From Sphingobacterium tenebrionis (GTDB lineage: Bacteria; Bacteroidota; Bacteroidia; Sphingobacteriales; Sphingobacteriaceae), in the NCBI RefSeq assembly GCF_037126265.1, contig NZ_JAYLLN010000003.1:107260-171259 (forward strand): a stretch of 64,000 nucleotides of DNA. The letters run 5' to 3'. The stretch's first letter is position 1, and each line of letters starts with the position of its first letter. Shown here in pieces: positions 35,661 through 47,100 of the stretch. The notes beneath the pieces are model-generated. The model saw nothing but the letters and a program-made list of their open reading frames with translations. It was not told where the DNA came from and searched no databases. Made by a program: the position numbers and the translations under genes.

Positions 35661-37184
35661 AGTACATGATTTATAATCCCAAAATAGACAACATATTACA
35701 ATAAAACGCATAAATTAAATTTAATTTTGCTTTATTTAACATCTTGTGCCAGCCAGATGTTATAAACGTTTAAATTTCTGGGTAATGAGGATAAGGGTTT
35801 ATTTGATTGAGTTTTTTTTGAAAAGTACCTCAACAATTACATCCTGTTTTTCCATATGTCCACTTTTTCGTTTGAAATGGTTACCTGGTGACAAGCCGCA
35901 GACCCTATTTGAAGAGTCCAATCTTTAGTTGCAACTGACAGATTAGTCTTTTGTTTAATTGTATAGATAATAGGTTTGCATACCAGATTTAGATCATGTC
36001 AATGATCCGAGGAAATTGAGTTAACTGCAGGGGGTACTTACGGATAATTCTCAACGCTGGGGTTACTTTAAAGTTTTGGCATTGGTAAAGAAAGGTTATT
36101 CCTTGAAATAGAGGGAACTTAATTAATTTCTTAACTAGGAACGTGTTATTTCAGGGTAAACATCATTTATGCTTCCCCTTACCCTACATTCAATCTCGGA
36201 GTATGCACATGTCGCCAAAATAGCCCAATTGCTTAAGTTGGTTGATGGAAGTATCCTAATAACATGTTTTGTCCTTTCAACATCGTTGTTTATCCCATTA
36301 AAACTCTGGACACATTTTGGATAGCTATGGATGGGATCAGATGGTCCAATAAATTCGTGCATGATGGCAAGTCGACCGTTCAAGAATCTGAACTTCCAGT
36401 TTTGGTCCTTTTAATATTCAAAATGAAAAATTCAGGATTTCGATTCACTCGCTCCTTTCCGAAGAGGGTATTAATTGATCCAGATAGCAAAAGATTACTG
36501 CAGGAATGATTTTTGGAATAAATCCCAAGAAATTTTTGATTTTCTGTTTCCTATACGAACATGTTTACGGTTTCCTTGGATGTTGTGATATAGTTGAAAG
36601 AATATTCATATTGGATACTATTGTTCTTAAATATCAAAATTGGAAATTTGGGTCAAGAATCGGGAAGAGGGCAGAGATGTTCGAAAAACTTTTATTAACT
36701 ATGTGTTTATAAAAGTGGAATATTCAGTCTATACCCATTATAGACTTCAATAGGACCTTCCTGGGTTCAATAAATAGTGTGATGTGATGTTGTCCCATTT
36801 GGGACAACATTTTTTTTGATTCTTAATCGTGCCATCGATTTGAGGAGGAAAAGGGGAGGCAAACTCTTTGTATCGGTAATATCATATGTGGTAAAAATTA
36901 TTCTTATAAGATTCCGAATCCAGTTCATATTCCTATTTTCAAAATCGAAAAATTTTATTTAAAAATCCTATCGAGCAATAAATTTCCATATACTCTGCCA
37001 ACCTTCCGAATTGTTGATGTATTTTCCCAAAACCTTAGGACAATACGATTTTGTTGGATTATCTTGGTTCAGAACAATATTTAATCGATAATAGGAATCA
37101 ACCATATGGATCTCTATAATGAATTTTCGTTTCAGAAAGATATTTTGGTGAAATTTTTGTTAATCTTCCAATTAATCCGATTGT
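35661..37184. other. 1.5-kb gene-poor region
   Basis: No supported gene was found. Frames of 68-82 residues (36135-36383 minus, 36264-36509 plus, 36506-36712 plus) overlap each other or lack family character. TAAACGTTTA (35763-35772) is a 10-bp palindrome of LacI-operator type. Two hairpins in tandem, 36726-36746 and 36787-36817, are described separately. The rest is AT-rich. Confidence 0.35.
36726..36817 (+). terminator. tandem hairpins ending in a strong terminator
   Basis: The first hairpin is AGTCTATA (36726-36733), a 5-base loop, then TATAGACT (36739-36746). The second is a perfect 10-bp stem, ATGTTGTCCC (36787-36796) and GGGACAACAT (36801-36810), with loop ATTT and seven T residues (36811-36817). 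The only plus-strand frame before it (36506-36712) is doubtful, so the transcript it ends may be non-coding. Confidence 0.7.
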
Positions 37185-38000
37185 ATGAATAGAAAGATCC
37201 TATGTTTTCTCATAAATGGTAAAGAATTGCTCGAAAGGAAGGACAGTCTGCCCGAATTACTATCTTCCTTCGAGATCCTAGAAGTATCGAAGATCATTGA
37301 AACTGCTGCGGGTCATTTTGTATTGGACTCAAGGATCTTTGTTCCACCGACCTTGGAAATTGCAAAAATATGCCCCATATCTGAATACTTTTTTTTTGAT
37401 ACAGTTCTATTCTATGACAACCATATAGCGGAAATCTTCAAAAACAGGAAAAGTGATTTCCATCAATTCCGTATATCCAAGAAGGAGGCCGCACACTTGA
37501 AGGTGATTAACGATATGATTAAGACCTACCAGAATGACGATGAGGAAGAATCAAAGGAACTGTTGATCTCGAATCTTTTGAAGAATAATGTGCTCCATTT
37601 GAAAAAGGTGTTCGAAAAATCAAAGGATTTAGGTAGGAATGGTCCAGTTTCTGATAATGTCCCGATAACTTATCTTAACACAGCAGAAGCCTTCAAAGGA
37701 TTGGTAGCATTAAATGCAGTAAAGGAGAAAGGGGTGACTTTTTATGCTGAATCCCTAAATATTACAAATAGGACCCTTTCTAACATAACCAGAAAGGTTA
37801 TGGATAGATCGCCTAAGGAAATAATAGATAGTTACCTCATTGAGCTTGGACAAAAAATGCTGGAGGACACAGGACTTTCAATCAAGGAAGTTTCCTATTC
37901 ATTGGGTTTTAGATCTGCAAACGGGTTCAGCATGTACTTCAAAAAACTTTATGGAAAATCGCCAACAGAATATAGGGAATTTCTAGGACAGGGATTATAG
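37185..38000 (+). CDS. AraC-family transcriptional regulator
   Basis: The 271-residue regulator has an unrecognised N-terminal domain (1-165, FYDNHIAEIFKNRKSDFHQF is cupin-like in spirit) and an AraC-type double HTH at about 172-268. The second helix-turn-helix carries the family signature: LSIKEVSYSLGFRSANGFSM, then YFKKLYGKSPTEYR. No linked target operon is obvious; both flanks are gene-poor. Confidence 0.85.
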   Translation: MNRKILCFLINGKELLERKDSLPELLSSFEILEVSKIIETAAGHFVLDSRIFVPPTLEIAKICPISEYFFFDTVLFYDNHIAEIFKNRKSDFHQFRISKKEAAHLKVINDMIKTYQNDDEEESKELLISNLLKNNVLHLKKVFEKSKDLGRNGPVSDNVPITYLNTAEAFKGLVALNAVKEKGVTFYAESLNITNRTLSNITRKVMDRSPKEIIDSYLIELGQKMLEDTGLSIKEVSYSLGFRSANGFSMYFKKLYGKSPTEYREFLGQGL

Positions 38001-38735
38001 CAATCCATAATATACTTAAATTCAACGCACCCCGCCCGGGATATCCTGTGAAAACCGGAGCTGTATTTTGTTCCATTTCCATCGTAAAAAGATGACCACT
38101 GGAAATACCCGGATTGGCCCAGGAGTAATTTTTTGAAATGTCCAAAAATCCATGGGGAATTAAGAGTGTGGATCAGGTATTGACTAATCCCTCATCGGCC
38201 TTAGTAATAGTAATTCTGTTTGAAAATTTTGTTTTAGGGAGGGAGATCATTGATTTTTACCATTCCTGAATGGTACAGGAAAAGGTACCTTAAAAATAAA
38301 CCAGAATAAATTCGGTCTACGAGGAATATAAATCGGGCTGTTCCAGACGATGGTCCCAATTAGGGGGGAGTTGAAAAGAGAAAAGGGAGTTTTTTTCGGG
38401 GAGGTAGGCAATTCGGTAGAATGTGGACTGGAATGACCTGGGAGAACTGGGTATCTTGGTTTTTGAATAGTAAAATCCATTTGATCTAATATATACTAAA
38501 TCTTCCAAAGGATGGATCCCACACATCCTTGATTCCAGTTTCGCTAATCGTACAAGTTGTTGATTTGGTCTTTGGACCAAAGGGTATTTCATGGTCCAGT
38601 TGTAGATGATATAAATATCCTTAAATTCGCAGTGCCATTTTGCTGGTATTGACAACGCAAGAACGTTGGGTCATGGGCGATTGTTGGGAAAGATCCTTGT
38701 TCAAAAAATATGATACTGATTAATTTCTTTTTTTT
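38001..38735. other. intergenic region
   Basis: No gene was found. Minus-strand frames at 38247-38655 overlap each other and read as low-probability protein. A short inverted repeat (TTTGGTC/GACCAAA around 38564-38581) is the only structure seen. Confidence 0.3.
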
Positions 38736-40058
38736 GTGAAAAGTTTTCCTTTATTTATCAAGCAGATTTATATCAAAATAATCCGTCTCTACAGATTGGT
38801 CCTGTCCCATAGGAAAGTATATTCGGAAAATCCCTACATTCAGAACAAAAGGAATCAGATGGTCCGGACAATTGCTTGGATGTGCGTATTCCCTACATTA
38901 TATTTCGCATTGGTTAACCTAGAAGATCAAAGGTTCTTGTTGGCATCCATAAATATCCTGAATTCCCTAAGTTCCGCCACTGTTCTCGTACTCTTGCACT
39001 ATCGGAGGTTTGAAAGTGCGAAGGCTGTTCTGCTTGGGTTCAATTTTATATTTTTTCTTGCCGGTGCTATCCTATTCAAGAATGGTGCGGAATATTTTCT
39101 GATAAGTATCCTCGTGGCCTCTATGATGCTCTATGATCAAAGAAAGGTTCACATCTTCTTTGGTGCAATGGTAGCGGTATCAATGGTTGCCATATTTATC
39201 CTGGGCGAAAGGGTGAACATCACTGAACCTTTGCCAAAGGCAAGGGTTCTGGTCAACATGATTAGTTCAATAGGATTTATCATTTTGGTAACCAATTCTT
39301 TTCTCCAGATCATAAAGAACAACCTTCTCAAGATCCAGAAGCAGAAAAGAGCATTGAAGGAATCCAATCAAGAGAAGGAAAAAGTGTTTTCTATTATTGC
39401 CCATGATGTGAAAAGCCCTTTGGCAAGTCTTGAAAACCTGGTGCTTGCCTTGAAGCATCATATCTTCAACCAGGAAAAATCCATCGAATTCATCAGCGAT
39501 ATCCATGCCCACATCCTAAAGCAGAATCAGATCCTGGATGATCTTCTAAAATGGGGTAGCAGTAATGTAAAGGGCGCCACGGGTGAAAAAACGAAAGTCT
39601 GCCTATTGCCAGTTGTAAATGATACCATCAATAATTTTCAGGAACAGATAAAAAGGAAGAGCCTCCATGTTTCCTGGGAGATCTCACCCGAGGATTCTGT
39701 CGTTGCGGATATGGAACACATTCGCATAATCATAAGGAACATATTGAGCAATGCGATAAAATTCAGTTTTTTTGGGGGGAAGATAAAACTATCGGTCAAG
39801 GTTGAAGGGACTAGGACGTATATATCTATAATCGACCATGGTATTGGGATAAGTATGAAAGATTTGTCCACGCTATTCAAATCTGTTCAGAGGAATTCAT
39901 TAGGGACTGCAGATGAAAGGGGATCGGGGATTGGACTTCTGTTGATCAAGGACCTGATTGAACGGAACCACGGAACTGTAGAGGTACAGAGTAAACCAGC
40001 AGAGGGCACCGTTCTGCGAGTGGGATTTCCAAATGTGCCCCAAATTGGGAAAACTTGA
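38736..40058 (+). CDS. membrane sensor histidine kinase
   Basis: The 440-residue kinase has five to six transmembrane segments (about 43-195), a short coiled coil (KNNLLKIQKQKRALKESNQE) and HisKA with VFSIIAHDVKSPLASLENL. HATPase_c follows (NAIKFSFFGG; IDHGIGISM; DERGSGIGLLLIKDL). The predicted start is a GTG at 38736. The ATG at 38859 would remove 41 basic residues before the first membrane segment and is the alternative. No response regulator is adjacent, so its partner is not visible. Confidence 0.85.
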   Translation: MKSFPLFIKQIYIKIIRLYRLVLSHRKVYSENPYIQNKRNQMVRTIAWMCVFPTLYFALVNLEDQRFLLASINILNSLSSATVLVLLHYRRFESAKAVLLGFNFIFFLAGAILFKNGAEYFLISILVASMMLYDQRKVHIFFGAMVAVSMVAIFILGERVNITEPLPKARVLVNMISSIGFIILVTNSFLQIIKNNLLKIQKQKRALKESNQEKEKVFSIIAHDVKSPLASLENLVLALKHHIFNQEKSIEFISDIHAHILKQNQILDDLLKWGSSNVKGATGEKTKVCLLPVVNDTINNFQEQIKRKSLHVSWEISPEDSVVADMEHIRIIIRNILSNAIKFSFFGGKIKLSVKVEGTRTYISIIDHGIGISMKDLSTLFKSVQRNSLGTADERGSGIGLLLIKDLIERNHGTVEVQSKPAEGTVLRVGFPNVPQIGKT

Positions 40059-40339
40059 CCTATTATATGCCCTCCTGCCTGTACTTTACAGCAAAAAGGC
40101 CCTTTGGCAGTGGTTTGGCAGACAGATAGGCTCCCATGATAAAGATCTATCCTAGATTTTTTTCTGTGGATAGATCCTTTCCTCGATCCCCAAGCTTTGA
40201 TTTAGGTACACCGGAATGCTCGTAGCTCAAAATCCATTTAGGATTCTTTTTAAAGGAAGCCTGGAACACGCTAACTGTACTATTTTCTGGCTAACATTCT
40301 GTTAATAGTCCTCCATTTCTTTAATGACATGAAGAGGGA

Positions 40340-41518
40340 TCAGCCCAGTGCTGTTTCAAAGTCCTTAATAAGGTCCTCTATGTTTTCAATACCCACTGAA
40401 ATACGTATAAGTCCCGGATATATACCAGATGTCTGCTTTTGGTCCTTATCATGGTGGCCGCCCCACATACTTGCTGGATGTACCACCAAGGATTCTACTC
40501 CTCCCAGACTTGCGGCATTGGCAAAAATGGTCAATCTGTTCAGAACCTCTTGAGCATAGGAATATGCCTGTTCATCATGATCAGCCGATAGTTCCACACA
40601 TAACATGCCCGTTCCTCCATTCATCTGTTTTTGTGCCAATGCATATTGTGGATGTGAACTCAACCCAACATAGGCTACTTTTTTGATGCGGGGATGTTTA
40701 TCCAGCCATTGTGCCAATTCAAGGGCATTCTCATTGATCTGTCTAACCCTCATAGCGAGTGTCTTCATCCCCCTTAACAACAGCCAGGAATCAAATGGGC
40801 TTAAAGATCCCCCCAGGACCAAGGATCTCCGCCATACCTTGTTTATGTAAGATTTTCTACCGCACACCGCTCCAGCAGTAAGGTCACTATGCCCCCCAAG
40901 ATATTTCGTTGCGGAATGCACGATAATATCTATACCAAAATCAGCAGGCGTCTGGTTGATCGGAGAGGCGAAAGTATTGTCCACCATCGTGGTGATCTGT
41001 CCTTTCTTTCCCAGTCCGGCAATGAATGCAAGGTCTGTAATGTCAAGGTTTGGATTGGAAGGGGTTTCCACATAGATCAGTTTTGTGTTTGGCTGAATGG
41101 CCTTTTCAAAGGCCTGGTTGTCCTTTTGGTCCACATATGTAACCTCTACCCCAAAATCCGACAGGAATTCCTTAAAGAAGAGCATAGCGCCGGAGTAAAG
41201 GGAATGCTGGGTAATGATGTGATCTCCAGTTTTCACCACGGTGAGAATTGCCGTACTGATCGCCGCCATGCCTGTGGCCAAGACCAGCGCATCTTCCGTC
41301 TTCTCCAAAGAGGCTAATACAGCGGCCGCCTGGGAGTTGGTCGGATTACCATGCCTATGATAAAATCCAGGATGTTTTGTCTCCGATGCAGCGGTAATGT
41401 ATTGTTTTAGGTCCTCATCTGCAATATATGTGGACGTTTGGTAAATTGGTGTAACAACAGCTTTACTTTCATTGAATTCACTTCCTTTGTGAATGAGGTC
41501 GGTTTCTAAATGAGCCAT
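40340..41518 (-). CDS. cystathionine gamma-synthase/lyase family PLP enzyme
   Basis: This trans-sulfuration enzyme of 392 residues has the PLP lysine at 205 in IVHSATKYLGGHSDLTAG, the cofactor stretch VDNTFASPINQTP, and the tyrosine/arginine region YHRHGNPTNSQ. The family includes cystathionine gamma-synthase, cystathionine beta/gamma-lyase and methionine gamma-lyase, which cannot be separated safely by eye. SLGGVESLVVHPASM near the C-terminus is shared by all. No methionine-pathway genes are adjacent. Confidence 0.88.
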   Translation of the reverse strand: MAHLETDLIHKGSEFNESKAVVTPIYQTSTYIADEDLKQYITAASETKHPGFYHRHGNPTNSQAAAVLASLEKTEDALVLATGMAAISTAILTVVKTGDHIITQHSLYSGAMLFFKEFLSDFGVEVTYVDQKDNQAFEKAIQPNTKLIYVETPSNPNLDITDLAFIAGLGKKGQITTMVDNTFASPINQTPADFGIDIIVHSATKYLGGHSDLTAGAVCGRKSYINKVWRRSLVLGGSLSPFDSWLLLRGMKTLAMRVRQINENALELAQWLDKHPRIKKVAYVGLSSHPQYALAQKQMNGGTGMLCVELSADHDEQAYSYAQEVLNRLTIFANAASLGGVESLVVHPASMWGGHHDKDQKQTSGIYPGLIRISVGIENIEDLIKDFETALG

Positions 41519-41628
41519 AATAGGTTGATTTAAAATAAAGGCCTAAAAATTAAAAATTATTCCTATAAATCCTTAATTTGAAGACCTAAATATGTATAAT
41601 ATTTTAATCTAAACAGTATTACTAAATT

Positions 41629-44124
41629 ATGAAAAGATTGCTCAGCATCATAGGCTGTTTTTTCACTATTTGTGTTATGGCACAGGTGAAATCGCCCTCC
41701 GAGTTCCTCGGTTATCAGGTGGGTACCAAAGTTACGCCTTATTGGAAGGTCTTGGACTATTATGCGTACATCGCCAAGGAATTCCCCAACCAAGTGAAAA
41801 TGGAGTCCTATGGTACTTCTATTGAGGGGAGGCCGTTGCAGGTTTTTTATGTTTCTGCCGCAAAGCATATTTCGAAATTAGAGGAAATCAGGAACAATAA
41901 CCTAAAACTTGCCAAAGCTTTGGAAGGGGAGGGAAGCAGTAACATTCCTGCAATTATCTGGATGAGCAATAATGTGCATGGAAATGAAACATCGTCTATT
42001 GAAGCTTCCATGCTGACGCTTTTCGAATTGCTCAACCCGAAGAATCAAGAGACAAAGCGCTGGTTGGAAAACACCTTGGTCATCATCGATCCTTGTCTGA
42101 ATCCGGATGGGACGGAACGGTATAACAATTGGCATAACGGTGTTGTGGGCGCGCAGTATAACCCAGAACTGTATGCCCGGGAACATCGGGAACCATGGCC
42201 TGGAGGTCGATTGAACCACTATTATTTCGATATGAACCGCGATTGGGCATGGCAGACCCAACAGGAAAGCAGGCTACGTGCGGTGATCTATAACAAATGG
42301 CTGCCGCATATTCATGTCGATTTTCATGAGCAGGGCATCAATGCACCCTATTATTTTCCGCCAGCGGCAGAGCCTTTGCACGAGGTGATCACCCCATGGC
42401 AAAGGGAGTTTCAGACAACCATCGGAAGGCACAATGCAAAATATTTTGATTCCAAAGGTTGGCTATATTTTACCAAGGAACGTTTTGACCTGTTCTATCC
42501 TTCTTATGGGGATACCTATCCGATCTATTCAGGTGCTATTGGGATGACCTTTGAAAAGGCCGGTAATGGTTCTGCCGGTTTGGGGGTGTATACCGATAAT
42601 AAGGATACATTGACCCTGGTTGATCGCGCAATCCAACATCATGCATCCGGTATCAATATCGTAGAAGTGGTATCGCAGCATGCGGACAAGGTCGTGGCGG
42701 AATTCAAGAAGTTTGGTGAAGATGCCATAGCAGGTAAATTATCCTCCTATCATAGTTATGTGATAAAATATGATGCTGCAAGGGAAGGCAGTTTGCGGGC
42801 TCTTTTGAAATTATTGGATAAGAACCAGATCAAGTATTATGCAGGAACGGGTTCGGTTAAGGGAATGGATTATTTCAGTAAAAAAGAAGCAAATTATACC
42901 CTGTCGGAGAAAGATGTGGTCATTCCGGGAAGTCAAGCTAAGGCAGCATTGATCAGGGTATTGTTTGAGCCTGATGCAAAATTGACGGATTCGGTCACTT
43001 ATGATATCACCGCATGGGCAATGCCTTATGTTTATGGTCTCCCGGCCATTGCTTCTATGGCAAAACCGGCTAAACTCCAGCCTTATTCTTTAGAAAATTT
43101 GGAAAATCCGGCTGCAGCAGGTTTTGGCTACGCGATAAAATGGGATGGGTTTTCCGCGGCACAACTCACGGCAGCCTTATTGAAAAGGAAAATTAGTTTG
43201 AAATCTTCCGATTATGCCTTTAAGTTAGGAAAAGAAGATTTTCCGCGGGGATCCTTGTTGATCATGAAGAACGGGAATAAGCAGGCCGATGCGGAACGGA
43301 TCATCAAGGAGGAGGCGGATAAGCTTCAGGTAAGGTTATATCCGATCCAGTCTGGGATTGTGGAAGGCGGTAGAGATTTAGGAAGCTCGGATGTAAAAAC
43401 TGTGAAAACCCCTAAGGTGCTGATGATGGCTGGCGAGGGGATTAGGGCAACCAATGTAGGCGAGATCTGGCATTATTTTGATGAAATGCTTAAATATCCG
43501 ATAACCTTGATCAATCCTTCGGATTTTTCTCGGGTAAAATGGAGCGACATTGATGTGTTCATCATGCCGAATGGTAATTATTCCTTTTTAAAGGATACCA
43601 ATCAAAGTAAGGAATTTGCGAGTTGGCTGCGGGCAGGTGGAAAGGTGGTGGCATTGGAGTCTGTCGTCGGGCAATTGGCGAGTCAGGAATGGTCTAAGCT
43701 AAAGGCTGTGAAAGCGGATACCAGTGCGAAGAATAAACCAAATCCCTTGAAAAAATATGCAGATAGGGAAAGAGGGGCTTTGGAAAACTATACGGCTGGA
43801 GCTATCTATAAGGTCACATTCGATGATTCACATCCTTTGATGTATGGAATTAAGGATTATTTCACCTTAAAAACAGATGCTAACCTATACCAGTATTTTC
43901 AGAACAGTGAAGGCTGGAATGTAGGATATATCACAGAGGGCTCTAAAGTAAGTGGCTTTGTAGGACACAACCTGAATAAGAAATTGAAGAATGGCCTGGT
44001 ATTCGGAACGCAGCAGATTGGTCAAGGAACGGTAGTTTACTTGACGGATAATGTGCTTTTCCGGAATTTTTGGGAAAGTGGGAAGCTTTTGATGGCAAAT
44101 GCTGTGTTTTTGGTAGGGGAATAA
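41629..44124 (+). CDS. secreted M14-family zinc carboxypeptidase
   Basis: The 831-residue protein has a signal peptide (MKRLLSIIGCFFTICVMA, cleavage near 18). The M14 peptidase domain spans about 30-370, with the zinc motif NNVHGNETS (His 117 and Glu 120) and the further zinc His in HVDFHEQG (His 233). FEKAGNGSAG (about residue 310) matches the region of the catalytic Glu. The C-terminal 450 residues include a domain beginning TPKVLMMAGEG that looks like a class I glutamine-amidotransferase-like fold, as in other large Bacteroidetes M14 proteins. It ends 10 bases before the convergent mfd gene. Confidence 0.87.
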   Translation: MKRLLSIIGCFFTICVMAQVKSPSEFLGYQVGTKVTPYWKVLDYYAYIAKEFPNQVKMESYGTSIEGRPLQVFYVSAAKHISKLEEIRNNNLKLAKALEGEGSSNIPAIIWMSNNVHGNETSSIEASMLTLFELLNPKNQETKRWLENTLVIIDPCLNPDGTERYNNWHNGVVGAQYNPELYAREHREPWPGGRLNHYYFDMNRDWAWQTQQESRLRAVIYNKWLPHIHVDFHEQGINAPYYFPPAAEPLHEVITPWQREFQTTIGRHNAKYFDSKGWLYFTKERFDLFYPSYGDTYPIYSGAIGMTFEKAGNGSAGLGVYTDNKDTLTLVDRAIQHHASGINIVEVVSQHADKVVAEFKKFGEDAIAGKLSSYHSYVIKYDAAREGSLRALLKLLDKNQIKYYAGTGSVKGMDYFSKKEANYTLSEKDVVIPGSQAKAALIRVLFEPDAKLTDSVTYDITAWAMPYVYGLPAIASMAKPAKLQPYSLENLENPAAAGFGYAIKWDGFSAAQLTAALLKRKISLKSSDYAFKLGKEDFPRGSLLIMKNGNKQADAERIIKEEADKLQVRLYPIQSGIVEGGRDLGSSDVKTVKTPKVLMMAGEGIRATNVGEIWHYFDEMLKYPITLINPSDFSRVKWSDIDVFIMPNGNYSFLKDTNQSKEFASWLRAGGKVVALESVVGQLASQEWSKLKAVKADTSAKNKPNPLKKYADRERGALENYTAGAIYKVTFDDSHPLMYGIKDYFTLKTDANLYQYFQNSEGWNVGYITEGSKVSGFVGHNLNKKLKNGLVFGTQQIGQGTVVYLTDNVLFRNFWESGKLLMANAVFLVGE

Positions 44125-44134
44125 CCCCTACCAA

Positions 44135-47100
44135 TTATGCCATTTCTTTCAGCAGCTCTATAGCATACTCAATGCTATTGACATTGTTGACCGCAATCCT
44201 TAATTGACCTTTCACTTCTTTCAGATTCGCGATACTTCCATGCTTCTGAACAAATGCCAATACCTGCCCGAATTTTTCGGATTGGTAATAGCTCGACTTC
44301 GGATTGCTTACAAAAAATCCTTTTAAGGTATCTTTCTTAAAGGAGATTTTCTCCAATCCGATTTCCTTGCCCAGCCATTGCAACCTTAAGGTATTGAACA
44401 GTTCGTAAACTGGCCCTGGTACAGGTCCGAATCGATCCATTAAGGATTGTTCAAATGCCTGTAATTGCGTCTCGTCCTTCAGTTTAGCAATATCATTGTA
44501 CAGGTTATATCTTTCAGATATATTGGTTACATACTCATCCGGGATCAATACTTCCAGATCCGTATCGATCTGGGTAAAGCTTACATATTTACGATTTGTC
44601 TCATCGGCAAATAGATCACCAAACTCATCGTCTTTTAGCTCCTGAACCGCTTCATCCAATATCTTATTGTACATCTCAAAACCAATCTCTGCGATGAATC
44701 CCGATTGTTCTGCTCCCAAAAGGTTCCCTGAACCGCGGATATCCAGATCGCGCATCGCCACATTGAATCCTGAACCTAATTCCGAGAATTCTTCAATGGC
44801 CGATAACCTTTTGTATGCCTCATTGGTCAAGGTGGACAATGGTGGGCTCATCAGGTAACAGAATGCCTTTTTGTTGGTCCGTCCCACACGACCACGCATT
44901 TGGTGAAGATCGCTCAATCCAAACATATGGGCATGGTTGATCATGATCGTATTGGCATTTGGTATATCTAGGCCCGCTTCGATAATCGTGGTAGCGACCA
45001 AAACATCGTATTCATGATTGATGAACTTCAACATTACATCTTCCAGTTCATCACCTTCCAATTGCCCATGCGCTATACCAACTCTCGCTCCTGGGACCAA
45101 TTTCCGGATCAACATGCCTAATTGAGGAAGGTCTGCCACCCGATTATGGATGAAGAACACCTGTCCGCCACGGTCCAGTTCAAAGCTAACCGCTTCCTGG
45201 ATCAGACTTTCATTAAACACATGAAGTTCTGTCTGTACAGGCTGTCTGTTCGGTGGTGGGGTAGAAATAATGCTTAAATCCCTTGCTCCCATTAGGGAGA
45301 AGTGTAAGGTTCGTGGGATAGGTGTTGCGGTCAAGGTCAGGGAGTCGACGTTTGCACGCATGACTTTCAGTTTCTCCTTTACCGATACCCCGAATTTCTG
45401 TTCCTCATCGATGATCATCAATCCAAGGTCCTTAAATTTCACATCCTTGCTCACCAAGCGATGGGTTCCGATAATGATATCCACTTTTCCTTCTTCCAGT
45501 CTTTTCAAGGTGTCCTTGATCTGTTTGCTGGATTTGAAACGGTTGATGTAATCGATATTCACCGGAAAACCTTTCAGCCTTTCGGAGAAGGTTCGGAAAT
45601 GCTGTAGCGCAAGGATCGTTGTAGGGACTAAAACAGCCACCTGTTTGCTATCTGCTACGGCTTTAAACGCCGCACGGATGGCAACTTCTGTTTTTCCGAA
45701 ACCAACATCACCACAGACCAAGCGGTCCATAGGATGAGGGGACTCCATATCTCTTTTCAGATCATTGGTAGCCTTTTCCTGATCTGGGGTATCCTCATAG
45801 ATAAAGGAGGCTTCCAGCTCGCGCTGCAAATAGGTGTCCGGACTGAACGCATTACCGGTTTGGGCCTTGCGTTTGGCATATAACATGATCAGGTCGCGGG
45901 CAATATCCTTGACCTTCTTTTTCGTCGTTTTCTTTAGTTTGTCCCAAGCATCTGTTCCTAACTTGTTCATCTTGGGAACAGTGCCCTCTTTTCCGGAATA
46001 TTTGGAAATCCTGTTCAGGGAGTTGATGTTGACATATAGGAGGTCATTATCCGCATAAACCAACCGAATCATTTCCTGCGTTTTACCATTCACATCTACT
46101 TTTTCCAACCCCGCATACTTACCAATGCCATGATCGATATGGGTAATGAAATCACCTGGTTTTAATTCCCCAAGTTCTTTTAATGTGATGGCTTGCGAAC
46201 GTTCGTAACCCTTTTTCCGCTTGTATTTATAATAACGATCAAAGATCTGATGATCGGTATAGCAGGCGGCTTTTAGAACATCATCCCTAAAACCTTCTCT
46301 AAGCGCTTTGTAGATTGGGGTAAAACTTACGGTCTTATCCAGATCATCTAAAATCGCATAAATTCGTTCAATTTGTTTGGTGGAATCGGAAAAAATGTAA
46401 TTGTGGATGCCATGTTTCTCGTTTTCCTTGAAGTTATGGATCAACAGATTGAAGTCCTTGTTAAACGAAGGTTGTGGATGTGTATCGAATTCTAGTTGTT
46501 CATCCGCATTGTAAAAAAATTGTTTTCCAAATTCGATGATGGGATATTCGAACAACATTGCATTGAAATTCTTCTCATCGGTGAATGTAAATCGCGGATC
46601 TAACAATTCCGGATTTGCTTTCAGGTCTTTCTCTGTTAAAGCTTTCCAAAATTGGGATGCTTTTTTATAACCATCCTTCAGGATATCCAAGGTGAATTGA
46701 ACGTCCTTTATCCATACTACGGAGTTTTTATCGATATATTCCAATAAAGAAATATGGTTGTTCGACAAGAATTTCGCTTGTACATTAGGTACGATCGTTA
46801 CGGTATGGATTTTATTGACGGATAACTGATTTTCAATATCGAAGGTTCGGATGCTCTCAATTTCATCCCCAAAGAATTCGATGCGATAGGGGAGGTCGTT
46901 GGAAAAAGAGAAGATATCCACAATTCCCCCACGGATGGCGAACTGTCCAGGTTCATAGACAAAATCTACCCGCTCAAAATCGTATTCGTATAAAAATTCG
47001 TTGATGAAATCGATACTGAGTTTGGTGTTCTGTGTAATGGGCAGGGTGTTCTTTTCCAGATCCTGTTTGTTGATCACCTTTTCCGCAATGGCTTCGGGAT

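Noticed and set aside
36135..36509. Overlapping 81-82 residue frames on both strands
   Set aside because: Neither has family character, a promoter or neighbours; they lie in an AT-rich gene-poor region.
41519..41628. SAM riboswitch upstream of the trans-sulfuration enzyme
   Set aside because: The 110-base AT-rich interval contains no conserved SAM-riboswitch core or stable pairing.
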